From positions 1 to 64,000 of the forward strand of contig CAWAEC010000009.1 of the NCBI GenBank assembly GCA_963781155.1: a DNA stretch of 64,000 nt, in the 5' to 3' direction. Position 1 is the first letter of the stretch. Each line of letters begins with the position of its first letter. This DNA is from PALSA-693 sp963781155 (lineage in GTDB: Bacteria > Actinomycetota > Acidimicrobiia > Acidimicrobiales > Palsa-688). Below are positions 1 through 8,634 of this stretch, piece after piece. The notes beneath the pieces were generated by a model. It saw only the letters and a program-made list of their open reading frames with translations. It did not search any database and was not told the origin of the DNA. Position numbers and translations under genes: made by a program.

Positions 1-566
1 CCCGCACGGCCCGGCTAGTGGACGGTGGGCCACTCCCTGAGATCACCGCCATCGAGGTTGCGGTCTCCGACGACCCCGACAACGAGATCACCATGCGGGC
101 GGTGGCCGACCGTGCCGCCGCCCTCGTGAGCGCGACGCTGACCGGGCCGGGTATCGACGGGGACGGCAACCCGGTCACGCTGGCCTGGGACGCCACCCCG
201 GCCGATGTGGCCGTGGCGGTGTCACGCAACTCGCAGGTGTCGATCATCACCGGGCTGCTGGCCGAGCGGGGCCTTATCGGCGACCCGAAGGCCAGCAACA
301 TCACAGTTGGCACCGCCGACCGCCTCCAGGGCGGCCAGTGGCCGCTGGTGGTGGCGTTGGACCCGGCTGCCGCGGCCGGATCGGACAACGAGTACGCCAT
401 GTCCCTCGGCCGTCTAGGGGTGATGATTTCACGCCACACGCACCACCTGACTTGGCTGTCTGACGCCTCCTGGCCGGAGGTGTTCGCGGGCCGCACCAAC
501 GCCGCTGTGCGCGGCGCAGTGGTGCGGCGGACTCTGTGCCGCCCGGCCACAGGAGCCGAGCAGTGA
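1..566 (+). CDS. C-terminal part of a superfamily 1 helicase-like ATPase (5' truncated by window)
   Basis: The reading frame is open from the first base with no convincing start, so this is the 3' end of a longer gene. A GTG at 18 is the first possible start but lacks a ribosome binding site. The visible 185 or so residues include T-A-D-R-L-Q-G-G-Q-W-P-L-V-V-A-L-D-P, which resembles the T-x-D-x-x-Q-G motif V region of UvrD/RecD-type SF1 helicases, followed by a segment like motif VI (S-L-G-R-L-G-V-M-I-S-R-H). The helicase assignment rests on these motifs only, because the Walker A half lies outside the window. It overlaps the next gene by TGATG, suggesting translational coupling. A DNA-processing role for a mobile element is inference from the neighbouring replicase genes. 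Confidence 0.55.
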   Translation, partial: RTARLVDGGPLPEITAIEVAVSDDPDNEITMRAVADRAAALVSATLTGPGIDGDGNPVTLAWDATPADVAVAVSRNSQVSIITGLLAERGLIGDPKASNITVGTADRLQGGQWPLVVALDPAAAAGSDNEYAMSLGRLGVMISRHTHHLTWLSDASWPEVFAGRTNAAVRGAVVRRTLCRPATGAEQ

Positions 567-1162
567 TGCACAACCGAGTGACCAACCATACGAGGTCCGC
601 GAACGGACGCGAGCTCCTGCCGCGCGACTGGCTGGCCGACGTGTGGATCGTCGCCAACCTCGAGGCGTTCGAGCATGAGGTTCACTCGCTGCTCACCGAC
701 CAGCTCGACACGGTGGCCGCGGCCGCGGTGCGAGTGATGGCACGCCGGGACCAAGGCGAGGACGAGCCGGTGCCACTCAGCGCCCACCTGGTCGAGTTGG
801 CCGCCGCCTCCGACCCGATCCTCGGCTCCGGCGAGCTCAGCCCGCAGGCCGCCGACCTGCTCGGTTACCTAATCGCGTTGGTGGCCGGGAAACTGGCCGG
901 CGGGCGCCCCGTGTGCTGGCGCACGCTGCCGATGTCAACCGCCGAGCTTCTTGGTGCCGGCGTACCGTTCTTGGGGCTTGCCGCCGAAACACGATGCTTC
1001 CGGATACTGCCCACACTGCCCGAAGACTCGCTCGACTCCCTTGTCTCTACTTTCGGATGGCAGCCGCTGGTCAATCTGGTCGCATTGTGCCGATCGGTTG
1101 ACGGCGGATCGGGCGGAGGCGGGATGATCTTCTGTGCCAGATCGGTCGAAACTTCCGCATAA
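566..1162 (+). CDS. hypothetical protein, mobile-element cargo
   Basis: The start is the ATG inside the TGATG overlap with the preceding helicase-like gene, with AGGAG 11 bases upstream. The product is about 198 residues, mostly helical in character, with an acidic middle and a Gly-rich segment near the end. I see no signal peptide, membrane helix, Cys cluster or catalytic motif, and I do not recognise the family. Coupling to the helicase-like gene suggests a partner or regulatory role in the same element, but that is inference only. It ends 13 bases before the stop of a convergent gene, so the two share a very short terminator space. Confidence 0.5.
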   Translation: MHNRVTNHTRSANGRELLPRDWLADVWIVANLEAFEHEVHSLLTDQLDTVAAAAVRVMARRDQGEDEPVPLSAHLVELAAASDPILGSGELSPQAADLLGYLIALVAGKLAGGRPVCWRTLPMSTAELLGAGVPFLGLAAETRCFRILPTLPEDSLDSLVSTFGWQPLVNLVALCRSVDGGSGGGGMIFCARSVETSA

Positions 1163-1175
1163 TCGCGGGTCGCTG

Positions 1176-2222
1176 TCAGGAATCCCTGCCTTCGAGCAGC
1201 CGATCCACCCCGCCCGCGAGGCGGCCAAGTTCGGTGATCTCGGAGTCCATCGCTGGCCAGAATCGTTCTCGAATTTCGAGAAGCGCTGCGCTGATTGTGG
1301 CGACCGGGCCGCCGATCAGAGCCTGGGCGCTCGATAATGTGCTGTTGGCCAGCTGCCGGGCGGCTTGCCGTAGCGTCTGGGCAGCGTCGCTGTCGGGAAC
1401 GCCGTCGATCCAGGTGGATCCCACCGTGGCGACGGTGGTGGCCACGGCCACGGCGGCGTCGCGGTCCATCCCGTGCCGGTCGATTTCGGCAGGGAGGCTG
1501 TCGAGGGTGTCGATGAGGGCGTCGGCACCGAGTGCCCAGGAGTAGCGGCGCAGGACGGGGGCCAGGTCGACCGCCGCCCACGACGACCAGTGCGGGTCCT
1601 CCTGGTCCGACATCAGGTTGGTGAGGTCAATGCCGTCGAGTGTGCGGTCGAGTCGTCCGGCCAGCCAGGCTGCGACCCTGGCTTGGGCGCGGGGCTCATC
1701 GATGTCGATGTCGACGGTGCCGAGCACGTCGAGCCAGGTGCCGGTGGTCTGGTCGTACAGCCCTGAGGCGGTCATCTCCAGGGCCACCCGTATGGCCCAT
1801 TCGTCGTCGGTCTCCTGGCGCCGCCAGCCTTTCGGCTCGACTGGCTGTTCAACGCGCGTCGCGAGGCGCTCGGGTAGCCACATGAGTGGGTGCCCCATCA
1901 GCTCCGATCGGGCGCCTTTCCACCGGCGGGTGCCTTTCGACCATTGCTCGGGCCAGATCGGCAGAGGAACGGCGACTGTGCGGGAGGCGACGAGCTCCGT
2001 CGTGTCGATCCCGGACTGCTCGGCGAACTGTCCGAAGCGCATCATCGACTCGATCGGGTCTCGGGCCAGCAGCAGCGGTTCTCCCGGGCTGGTCAGGCAC
2101 GCCCGTCGGCGGAACCCGATCGGTTCGGTCGCCGCCCGTTCGGTGTGCCGCCTCTCGCCGTTCGACGTCGCGAGCGGTTCGCCGCCTGGGTCCTGGTGCC
2201 GCCCGGTCTGCTTGGTCATCAT
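1176..2222 (-). CDS. hypothetical protein, 348 aa
   Basis: This minus-strand frame begins with two adjacent ATG codons preceded by an AGGAC-type ribosome binding site and runs 348 codons, with third-position GC typical of the region. The N-terminal 50 residues are polar and probably disordered. The rest is helical and acidic, with several Trp residues, and lacks transmembrane segments or a nucleotide-binding motif. I do not recognise a family. It lies convergent to the two genes on its left and divergent from the YdjM-like gene, with a 223-base intergenic space holding both start regions. It may be an element-specific accessory protein; nothing in the sequence fixes its job. Confidence 0.5.
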   Translation of the reverse strand: MMTKQTGRHQDPGGEPLATSNGERRHTERAATEPIGFRRRACLTSPGEPLLLARDPIESMMRFGQFAEQSGIDTTELVASRTVAVPLPIWPEQWSKGTRRWKGARSELMGHPLMWLPERLATRVEQPVEPKGWRRQETDDEWAIRVALEMTASGLYDQTTGTWLDVLGTVDIDIDEPRAQARVAAWLAGRLDRTLDGIDLTNLMSDQEDPHWSSWAAVDLAPVLRRYSWALGADALIDTLDSLPAEIDRHGMDRDAAVAVATTVATVGSTWIDGVPDSDAAQTLRQAARQLANSTLSSAQALIGGPVATISAALLEIRERFWPAMDSEITELGRLAGGVDRLLEGRDS

Positions 2223-2445
2223 GTCGGGGTCCTGTTCTCAACGGTTGTGGCGCCCGGCGTTTCCCTCCGGCTTTGCTGGACTCTTATGCGGAGACAGCAT
2301 CAGGCGTTCGCTGAGCGCGGCCTGGGCGCGGCCGCCGCTCTCTTGACGGTCGTGAACAACCCGTTGCTGCCGTTGTGCTTCGGATCCATCGAGTCCCGGC
2401 TCGATGGCCGTTGCTGGTTGTCCGAGACGACCCTCGGGGAGTGCC

Positions 2446-3183
2446 GTGCTCGGCCGTGATCACGCCCTGCTCGGGGCGGTGGTCGGTGTAGGCCTAGCAG
2501 AGCCTGTCGCCCGCCTGGCACACACGCATCTGCCTCCCGGCCAGGTCGCCGCGGCGGGGGCGATATGTGCCGGCTTCGCGTTGCTCCCTGATATCGATGA
2601 GCCCGGCTCAACGGTCAGCCGCCGACTGGGACCGGTCTCCGAGGAAGTCGCCGCGCTCACAAACAAGCTGGCCGGGGGACACCGCCAGGCCACCCATTCC
2701 CTGTGTTTTGCCGGCGGGATAGCCGTGCTGGTGTGGTGGCTGGGACGGTTCGCCCTGGCCGCCCCGATCCTCGTCTACGCATGCCTGGCCCTCACCCTCA
2801 CCATGCTGGTCCCGGCCGGCATTGCCCGCAGAGGCTCCACATTGGCGCTCGTCGGCCCGGTGGCGGCCGGATGGGCGGTCTGGCGGGCCCAAACCGGTTC
2901 CTGGCTCACCGACCCGACCAGGGTCGCTGACCCGCACACCTGGGCGTGGTTACCGGTCGCCGCCGGCATCGGGGTGGGCCTTCACCTGGTCGGCGACATG
3001 CTCACCGTCAAGGGCGTACCACTGCTGTGGCCGGCCCGGCTTCGCCTTGCGGCGCCACTGCTCGGCCATACCGACACGGCCAGAGAGCAACTGGTCGGGG
3101 CCTGTCTGTCGTTGGCGCTGGTCGCCCTGGCCTGGGTCGAAATCCTTCGTCCCCTGCTGAACACGAAAGGGACGCACCTCTGA
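2446..3183 (+). CDS. YdjM-like membrane-bound metal-dependent hydrolase (DUF457 family)
   Basis: I chose the GTG at 2446 because GGGGAG lies just upstream and the family motif begins there; an ATG at 2404 would add 14 unlikely residues. The product has the hallmarks of YdjM-type inner-membrane hydrolases: an early G-x-D-H, the acidic motif L-L-P-D-I-D-E-P, G-G-H-R-Q-A-T-H-S, and a late H-L-x-G-D-M-L-T followed by P-L-L-W-P. These His and Asp residues are the presumed metal ligands. Several hydrophobic spans (about residues 60-150 and near the C-terminus) indicate a polytopic membrane protein. The substrate of the family is unknown; E. coli YdjM is LexA-controlled. The gene leads the plus-strand replicase genes. 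Confidence 0.75.
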   Translation: MLGRDHALLGAVVGVGLAEPVARLAHTHLPPGQVAAAGAICAGFALLPDIDEPGSTVSRRLGPVSEEVAALTNKLAGGHRQATHSLCFAGGIAVLVWWLGRFALAAPILVYACLALTLTMLVPAGIARRGSTLALVGPVAAGWAVWRAQTGSWLTDPTRVADPHTWAWLPVAAGIGVGLHLVGDMLTVKGVPLLWPARLRLAAPLLGHTDTAREQLVGACLSLALVALAWVEILRPLLNTKGTHL

Positions 3184-3407
3184 TCCTGCCGACGACGGAC
3201 AGCGTCGCTGCGCCGGCGGGACGATGGGCAGCGTTGAACTGCGAATCCTTGAAGCCCGGGGCGAGACGACCTTGATTGGGTTCGACAACCCGAGCTGGAT
3301 CACGCTCGGAGGGCCTCACTGATCGGCGCTGGTTTGGCGGTCGCCAGGCGGGGCCGCCCTCTTGATCTTCGCTGGGCCGCTCCCGTCGGTGCGGCAAAGG
3401 ATCAACC

Positions 3408-6400
3408 GTGGAACCGTTCTGTCACCTGCATACCCACACCACCTATAGCCATCGGGACGCCCTCCAGAAGCTGGACTCGATGTGTACGGCCGCGGCCGCG
3501 GACGGTCAGAAAGCCATCGCCGTCACCGACCACGGCAACCTGGCCGCATCCTGGAAGTTCGCGCAGGCGGCGGCACGGGCCGGGCTGCAACCGATACACG
3601 GGATCGAGATGTACCTCAGCCACGGATCCTGCCTGGAGGAGAACTCCGAGGTGGCGGTCGGCGATTCCGAGATCGGCTCGGGCGGCGGCGGCGCCGAGAC
3701 CGACAGCCGGTCGGGAAGAAAGCAGTCCAAGTATCACCATCTGACCGTGCTCGCCGCGGACGGCGCGGGCTGGCGGAACCTGCTGCTGCTGTCCAACGCC
3801 GCCCACGAGGGGCCGGCCTACTGGCACAAGCCAAGAGTTGGTATGGAACTCCTCGACCGCCACTCCGACGGACTGATCGTGCTCACCGGCTGTCTGGGTG
3901 GCCCGATCGCCGGTCCCCTGGCCGCCGGTGACCCGGAACGGGCCACTCGGAACCTGCGGAGCCTGGTCGACATCTTCGGCGCCGAACGGCTCTTCGTGGA
4001 GGTCATGAGTCATGACATTCCGACCGAGACCGCCATCCTCCCCCAGCTTGTCGAGTTCGCCCGGACCCATGGGCTGAGATTGGCGGCGACCAACGACGCC
4101 CACTACACCCATCCCGATGAGGCCAGAACCCACGATGCCTGGTTGTGCCTAGGTGGAGCCAACGTCACCGTCGACACACCCGGCCGCTGGCGGTTCCAGG
4201 GTGAGGGCTACCACCTCCGCACCGCCGGGGAGATGCACCGGGTCTTCGACGGCCTGCCCGGCTGCGACCAGGCGGTAGTCAACACGGCCCTCGTGGCTGA
4301 GATGGTCGAGTCACGGGTGCTGCCTGACGCGGGGCAGCTCCGCCTGCCCCGCTACTTCGAGCCCGGCCGCGACGCTCCGGCCGATTCCGGCCGGTTGCTG
4401 CACGATTTGATGACCGAAGGCGCCGAAGCCCGCTATGGCCACCCGCTCCCCGAACCGGTCCTGGCTCGCCTGCGCTTCGAGTACGACGTGATCTGCGAGA
4501 AACGGCTAAGTGACTATTTCTTGATCGTGGCCGACATGATCGCTTGGGCACACGGGCGGGGCATCCGGGTGGGGCCGGGGCGCGGGAGCGCGGGCGGCAG
4601 CATGATCGCCTACTCGTTAGGGATCACCGCCATCGACCCGCTCGCCCACGGCCTGCTTTTCGAGCGATTCCTGTCCCTCGACCGGGCCAAGATGCCCGAC
4701 ATTGACACCGATTTCGAGCAGGCCGCGGTACCCCAGGTGATGTCGTACCTGGCCGAGCGCTGGGGCTACGACCGGGTGGCCCGGATCGGGACCTTCGGCA
4801 TGTCCCTGGCGGCCGCCAGCCTGCGCTCCGCCGGCAAGGTGACGGGCCAAGGTGTCCTGGGCGCACGCCTGGCGGACACGGTAACCAAGGGCTCAGACGG
4901 CAAGCCGCTGTCGCTCGCCGCCCTCGCGGACCCCGACAACGAAGCTGGGGTCGAATTCCGCAAGGCGGTAGCGGATCCGGCCGCCCGAGTGTTGGTCGAG
5001 ATGGCCAAGGGCTTCGAGGGGCAGGTGAACAATGAGGGCATCCACGCCTGCGGTGTGGTGGTCTCGGACGAACCGCTGCCCGGGTTGGTGCCACTGCGCC
5101 GGGACCGCCGTGACAGCGCCGGCCAGCTGGTCACCGAATGGGACGGCAGCGACATCGAGAGCTTCGGGCTGCTGAAACTGGACGTGCTCGGTGTCCGCAA
5201 CTTGGACGTGATCTCGGCCGCCGCCCGGCTGATCGAGCCGCGAAACGGCGGGCCGCTGGACGTGGACGACCCTGCTGACGATTCCACCGATTCCACGGCA
5301 CGTGCGGCGTGGCGGCTGATCGCGGAGGGGCGCACCGCCGGGGTCTTTCAGTTGGAGGGCGGAGGTATGACCAAGCTGGCCGTGCAGGTCGCCCCGCAGA
5401 ACATCGACGAGCTGGCCGCGGTGATCGCCCTGTTCCGTCCCGGCCCGCTCGCCGCCGGTCTCGACCAGCATTACGTTCGTCGCAAAGCCGGGGAGGAGGC
5501 GGTTAGCTACGACTACCTGACCGACCAGCCCAGCGAGGCTCAGGCGATCGGCTCGGTGCTGGGGGAAACCTTCGGAGTCTGCGTTTTTCAGGAGCAGCTG
5601 ATGCGGCTGGGCGAGGTGGTAGCCGGGTTTGGGCCCGACGAGCGCAACCGGCTCCAGCGGGCCGTCTCGAAAAAGAAGCGCGACGAAATGGAGGCGGTTG
5701 GCGAGCTGTTCGTCGCTGGCGCGGCGAAGCCGAACACTTCTGCCGGTAGCCCCAAGTTGGCGTTCGCCTCGGCGACGGCCGAGCGAGTCTGGGCGGCCAT
5801 GAAAGGCGCTGCCGATTACGCGTTCAATAAGTCCCATTCGGTCGGCTATGCCAAAACGGCATACGTCACTGCGTTCTTGAAGGCGAACTGGCCGGCCGAG
5901 TTCGCCGCCGCCCTGCTTTCGGTCACCAGCGGAGACGACAAAAGACTGGCCGTGCTGCGTTCCCTGCAAGCAGAGGGGATCCCGGTGCTCGGACCGGACG
6001 TGAACGTGTCGGGAACGAAGACCAGCGTGGACGACGCGGGGGCGGTCCGGCTCGGCCTGGGCGAGATCAAGGGCGTGGGGGTCAATGCTGAAGCCGTGGT
6101 TGCCGAACGGGATCGGGGTGGACCGTTCGCGGGGCTCGCCGACCTGCTCGGGCGAGTGACCGTCACCGACCCCAAGACCGGCCAGGCCAAGAACCTGCCC
6201 GTCAACATTGTCGAAGCGATGATCGAGGCCGGCGCGTTCGACGCCTTCGGCGCCCGGCTCGGCCAGTCGATGGCGTCGAAAGCCTTACGAGACGCGCCAG
6301 AGGTGACAGTCTGCGACACCGAGTGGGGCGTGATCGAACGGGCCACAAGAGAACGACTGCGGCTCGGCGTACTGGTCTCGTCCAGCCCTCTGAAGTCTCT

Positions 6401-6929
6401 CAACGGCAAGCTCGATCGCCTGAAGCACGGTGGTTCCCGGCCGTCGCAAACGGTTGCGATCCACCGGATCACAAACCCCGGCGGGCATATCTACACCATC
6501 GGAGTGGTCGCCCATTTCGAGGTGGCCAAGAAGGGCACCCGGCGGGCCTACCTGACCTTGGAGGGATCGCACGCATCCATCGACTGCGTGATGTGGGCCG
6601 ACGCCATGGACCGGACAGAGGTGAACGGCCGGCTCCCCGCCGTCGGCGACGTCGTCGGTGTGGAAGGGAAGGTGAAACAAACCGTCCGGGACCGCCGCGG
6701 CCCTGACGAGTACACCGACGAGGCGGCGCCCAACGCCGAGCCCTCGCTGGAACTGCTCATCAACCAGGTCTGGTTCGCCGACATCGACGACAGCCCCTCG
6801 GTGACCAATGGTCGCAGTCAGTCCTGGCCAGCTCTGACAGCCCTTTCGCCCGCTTCCGTACCGTCCACGCCGGCGAAAGAAGCCGTCGCCGTGCAACGCG
6901 GGCCGGTGACAGCCCCCGAAGCGGCCTAA
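3408..6929 (+). CDS. dnaE: DNA polymerase III alpha subunit (DnaE-type replicase) on a mobile element
   Basis: This is a full-length C-family polymerase of 1173 residues starting at GTG, with AAAGGA upstream. An N-terminal PHP domain carries H-L-H-T-H (residues 6-10), V-T-D-H-G-N and a second metal segment near residues 200-240. The palm has G-P-G-R-G-S-A-G-G-S near residue 390 and the catalytic pair in M-P-D-I-D-T-D-F (Asp433 and Asp435). The third Asp is in L-K-L-D-V-L-G (Asp592). A helix-hairpin-helix region (about 885-940) and an OB-fold (about 1025-1090) follow, so nothing essential is missing. DnaE is normally a single chromosomal gene. Here it sits between a YdjM-like gene and ssb and near a recombinase, suggesting an element-encoded replicase. 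It is distinct from the mutasome dnaE2 at 18.3-21.8 kb. Confidence 0.93.
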   Translation: MEPFCHLHTHTTYSHRDALQKLDSMCTAAAADGQKAIAVTDHGNLAASWKFAQAAARAGLQPIHGIEMYLSHGSCLEENSEVAVGDSEIGSGGGGAETDSRSGRKQSKYHHLTVLAADGAGWRNLLLLSNAAHEGPAYWHKPRVGMELLDRHSDGLIVLTGCLGGPIAGPLAAGDPERATRNLRSLVDIFGAERLFVEVMSHDIPTETAILPQLVEFARTHGLRLAATNDAHYTHPDEARTHDAWLCLGGANVTVDTPGRWRFQGEGYHLRTAGEMHRVFDGLPGCDQAVVNTALVAEMVESRVLPDAGQLRLPRYFEPGRDAPADSGRLLHDLMTEGAEARYGHPLPEPVLARLRFEYDVICEKRLSDYFLIVADMIAWAHGRGIRVGPGRGSAGGSMIAYSLGITAIDPLAHGLLFERFLSLDRAKMPDIDTDFEQAAVPQVMSYLAERWGYDRVARIGTFGMSLAAASLRSAGKVTGQGVLGARLADTVTKGSDGKPLSLAALADPDNEAGVEFRKAVADPAARVLVEMAKGFEGQVNNEGIHACGVVVSDEPLPGLVPLRRDRRDSAGQLVTEWDGSDIESFGLLKLDVLGVRNLDVISAAARLIEPRNGGPLDVDDPADDSTDSTARAAWRLIAEGRTAGVFQLEGGGMTKLAVQVAPQNIDELAAVIALFRPGPLAAGLDQHYVRRKAGEEAVSYDYLTDQPSEAQAIGSVLGETFGVCVFQEQLMRLGEVVAGFGPDERNRLQRAVSKKKRDEMEAVGELFVAGAAKPNTSAGSPKLAFASATAERVWAAMKGAADYAFNKSHSVGYAKTAYVTAFLKANWPAEFAAALLSVTSGDDKRLAVLRSLQAEGIPVLGPDVNVSGTKTSVDDAGAVRLGLGEIKGVGVNAEAVVAERDRGGPFAGLADLLGRVTVTDPKTGQAKNLPVNIVEAMIEAGAFDAFGARLGQSMASKALRDAPEVTVCDTEWGVIERATRERLRLGVLVSSSPLKSLNGKLDRLKHGGSRPSQTVAIHRITNPGGHIYTIGVVAHFEVAKKGTRRAYLTLEGSHASIDCVMWADAMDRTEVNGRLPAVGDVVGVEGKVKQTVRDRRGPDEYTDEAAPNAEPSLELLINQVWFADIDDSPSVTNGRSQSWPALTALSPASVPSTPAKEAVAVQRGPVTAPEAA

Positions 6930-7051
6930 AGAAATCCCCCCGGATGTTCCGAACCCCCACAGCCGACCGGACGGTTGACGCAAAGAACTACTGAGTCGGC
7001 AACCACGCCGTCCCGCCCGAGGCCCCCAGTGGGCAGGAAAGGAACCAAGCA

Positions 7052-7564
7052 ATGTCCCTCCAGAACGTCACTTTCGTCGGCAACCTCGGCGGCGACCCCG
7101 TTCTACGCTTCAGCGAGAACGGAAAGCCCCGGGCCACCTTCAGCGTCGCCATCACCGAAGGCCAAGGCGACACCGAGAAGACCCACTGGGTCGACGTGAC
7201 CGCCTTCAACAGCCTGGCCGAGAACGTCGCCGAGTCGCTCGCCAAGGGCATGCGAGTCGTCGTTGTCGGCCGGATCGACACCTACAAACGGGAGATCGAA
7301 ACGACCGAGGGCGCCAAGCAGGTCACCACCGTCAAGTTCATCGCCCAGGAGGTCAGCCCGTCGCTGGTCTTCGCCCGCGCGAAGGTCACCAAGGTGGTCC
7401 GAGAGCAAGCCGACTCGGGAAACCCCAGCGGCCGGGCCGGCGATGGTTCCGCCGCCACTTCGGTAGCTGGGAACGGCTCCACTTCTGGTGGTCCCGGCGC
7501 CAAAGCCGATGCCACCAAGTCGGCGGCCGCTGAGGCGGCCCCGGCAGGCGTGGACGCCTTCTAA
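7052..7564 (+). CDS. ssb: single-stranded DNA-binding protein
   Basis: The product has 170 residues, with an OB-fold in the first 110 or so (start M-S-L-Q-N-V-T-F-V-G-N-L, then V-A-I-T-E-G and W-V-D-V-T-A-F) and a Gly/Ser/Ala-rich flexible tail. SSB coats single-stranded DNA during replication and recruits partner proteins through its acidic tip. The tip here is V-D-A-F rather than the usual D-x-P-F, so partner contacts may differ from those of the chromosomal SSB. The start is supported by AGGAAAGGA. It lies 122 bases downstream of the DnaE gene on the same strand, which fits a replication module, and a strong hairpin follows. Confidence 0.92.
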   Translation: MSLQNVTFVGNLGGDPVLRFSENGKPRATFSVAITEGQGDTEKTHWVDVTAFNSLAENVAESLAKGMRVVVVGRIDTYKREIETTEGAKQVTTVKFIAQEVSPSLVFARAKVTKVVREQADSGNPSGRAGDGSAATSVAGNGSTSGGPGAKADATKSAAAEAAPAGVDAF

Positions 7565-7580
7565 GCGTCCCACCATGGTT

Positions 7581-7622
7581 CCGAGGGGCCGGGGCGACGC
7601 CCCTTCCGTTCTGGCCCCTCGG
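7581..7622. terminator. hairpin terminator after ssb
   Basis: A perfect 10-base inverted repeat, CCGAGGGGCC at 7581-7590 and GGCCCCTCGG at 7613-7622, encloses a second small hairpin (GGGGC-GAC-GCCCC). There is no T-run, as is common in high-GC actinobacteria. It lies 17 bases after the ssb stop and between convergent transcription units, so it could end both. Confidence 0.6.
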
Positions 7623-7824
7623 TCCTGTCCTGTCGCTAGGACGCTCAGCAGCATCTCCGCGCCTAGGTACGCTCACGCTCGATGAACGCTGAGGACCGAA
7701 TCGGCCGATGGTGATGAGCGCGCCAAAGTCATTGCCACGCACCCACCGGTGGTTCGAGCCCAAACAGTGGTTGGTCCCCTCCAACACCAGTAGGCACCGG
7801 GGTAACAGTGTGCGGACAGGACCG

Positions 7825-8472
7825 CTATACGGCCACGACTCTTAGCGTGCTTGCCATCTTCTCGAAATCAGCGGCAAGCCGCTCAAGGTCCCGCTCGTCG
7901 GGGGACTGGAGCACGCCCGTCAGGAAAAAGGTGCAGTCGAACTCTACCGACGTGATCCAGTAGCTCAGGTGCCGTCTGTACCTGGTGTCAGAAGGATTCC
8001 GAACCGTCCGCACGCCACGCACTGCCGGACCCTGAGATAGTTCTCTTCGCTCGACCCGAGGTTGGGTCGCACTTCTGGCACGGTCCACCCCGTGGTCGAC
8101 AGCCTCTAACGCGTAGCGCTCCAGTACCTCGAAGTTCAAGTGTCCGTCGGGCAGCAGCGGCGTATCGACCAGGGGGTGGGCAAGCAACCAACCGACTACC
8201 TGTTTCCTCCTCGAGGGAACCTCGACGTGGCAGACGGTCAACAGCGCGCCGCTGGTGCTCTTCGCGAGATTTCGCAGGAAATCACTCGTGCGGCGAAACG
8301 GCCGGTGAATTGCCAGTCCATCCTGAACCATCTGCCGAACAAGGGACGTGTACGGGTCTGTCCCGGGCAGCCCATCGCGGGCTGTGTCTGGCTCAGGAAG
8401 CCAATACCATCCCGGCGCGAGATCGATTTTGAGCTGCTCCCCTGACGTACCCTCCGCATCCAGTTCTGTCAC
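7825..8472 (-). CDS. hypothetical protein, last gene of the recombinase-WhiB run
   Basis: A GTG at 8472 gives a 215-residue protein beginning V-T-E-L-D-A-E-G. The longer open frame to 8586 overlaps the preceding small gene and reads less naturally. The product looks soluble and mixed alpha/beta, with a W-Y-W-L-P-E-P motif near residue 22 and a hydrophobic strand (S-V-E-F-D-C-T-F-F-L-T-G-V) near the C-terminus. The style resembles actinobacterial secretion-adjacent proteins of unknown function, but I cannot name a family. It overlaps the small gene upstream by about 80 bases and ends the minus-strand run, facing ssb. No catalytic motif is evident. Confidence 0.55.
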   Translation of the reverse strand: MTELDAEGTSGEQLKIDLAPGWYWLPEPDTARDGLPGTDPYTSLVRQMVQDGLAIHRPFRRTSDFLRNLAKSTSGALLTVCHVEVPSRRKQVVGWLLAHPLVDTPLLPDGHLNFEVLERYALEAVDHGVDRARSATQPRVERRELSQGPAVRGVRTVRNPSDTRYRRHLSYWITSVEFDCTFFLTGVLQSPDERDLERLAADFEKMASTLRVVAV

Positions 8473-8599
8473 TGACGTCCCTCCACTGGTCGACCGCCAC
8501 CGGCACTGTGCAGCCGGCCCGGGTGGCTGTGATTTCAAAGCGCACCACGCCTGCTCCGACGTCGACCAGCACTTTGACCCGGTCACCCTTCATCAGCAC
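8393..8599 (-). CDS. small hypothetical protein overlapping its downstream neighbour
   Basis: A 68-codon frame starts at GTG (8599), with an in-frame ATG two codons later. The first 45 residues are convincing protein-like sequence: a strand-rich segment K-G-D-R-V-K-V-L-V-D-V-G then V-R-F-E-I-T. The last 20 or so run through the start of the next gene and look less natural. It lies 36 bases after the RuvC-like gene. I do not recognise a family. It may be a small beta-barrel partner of the larger protein it overlaps, since the overlap implies coupled translation. Confidence 0.4.
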   Translation of the reverse strand: MLMKGDRVKVLVDVGAGVVRFEITATRAGCTVPVAVDQWRDVSDRTGCGGYVRGAAQNRSRAGMVLAS

Positions 8600-8634
8600 G
8601 AAACGGTAGGCCGAACGGTCTGGGTTGTCACTCG

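Noticed and set aside
7755..7790. tRNA-like T-loop sequence GGTTCGAGCCC
   Set aside because: The bases around it cannot pair into a five-base T-stem, and no acceptor or anticodon arms are found nearby.
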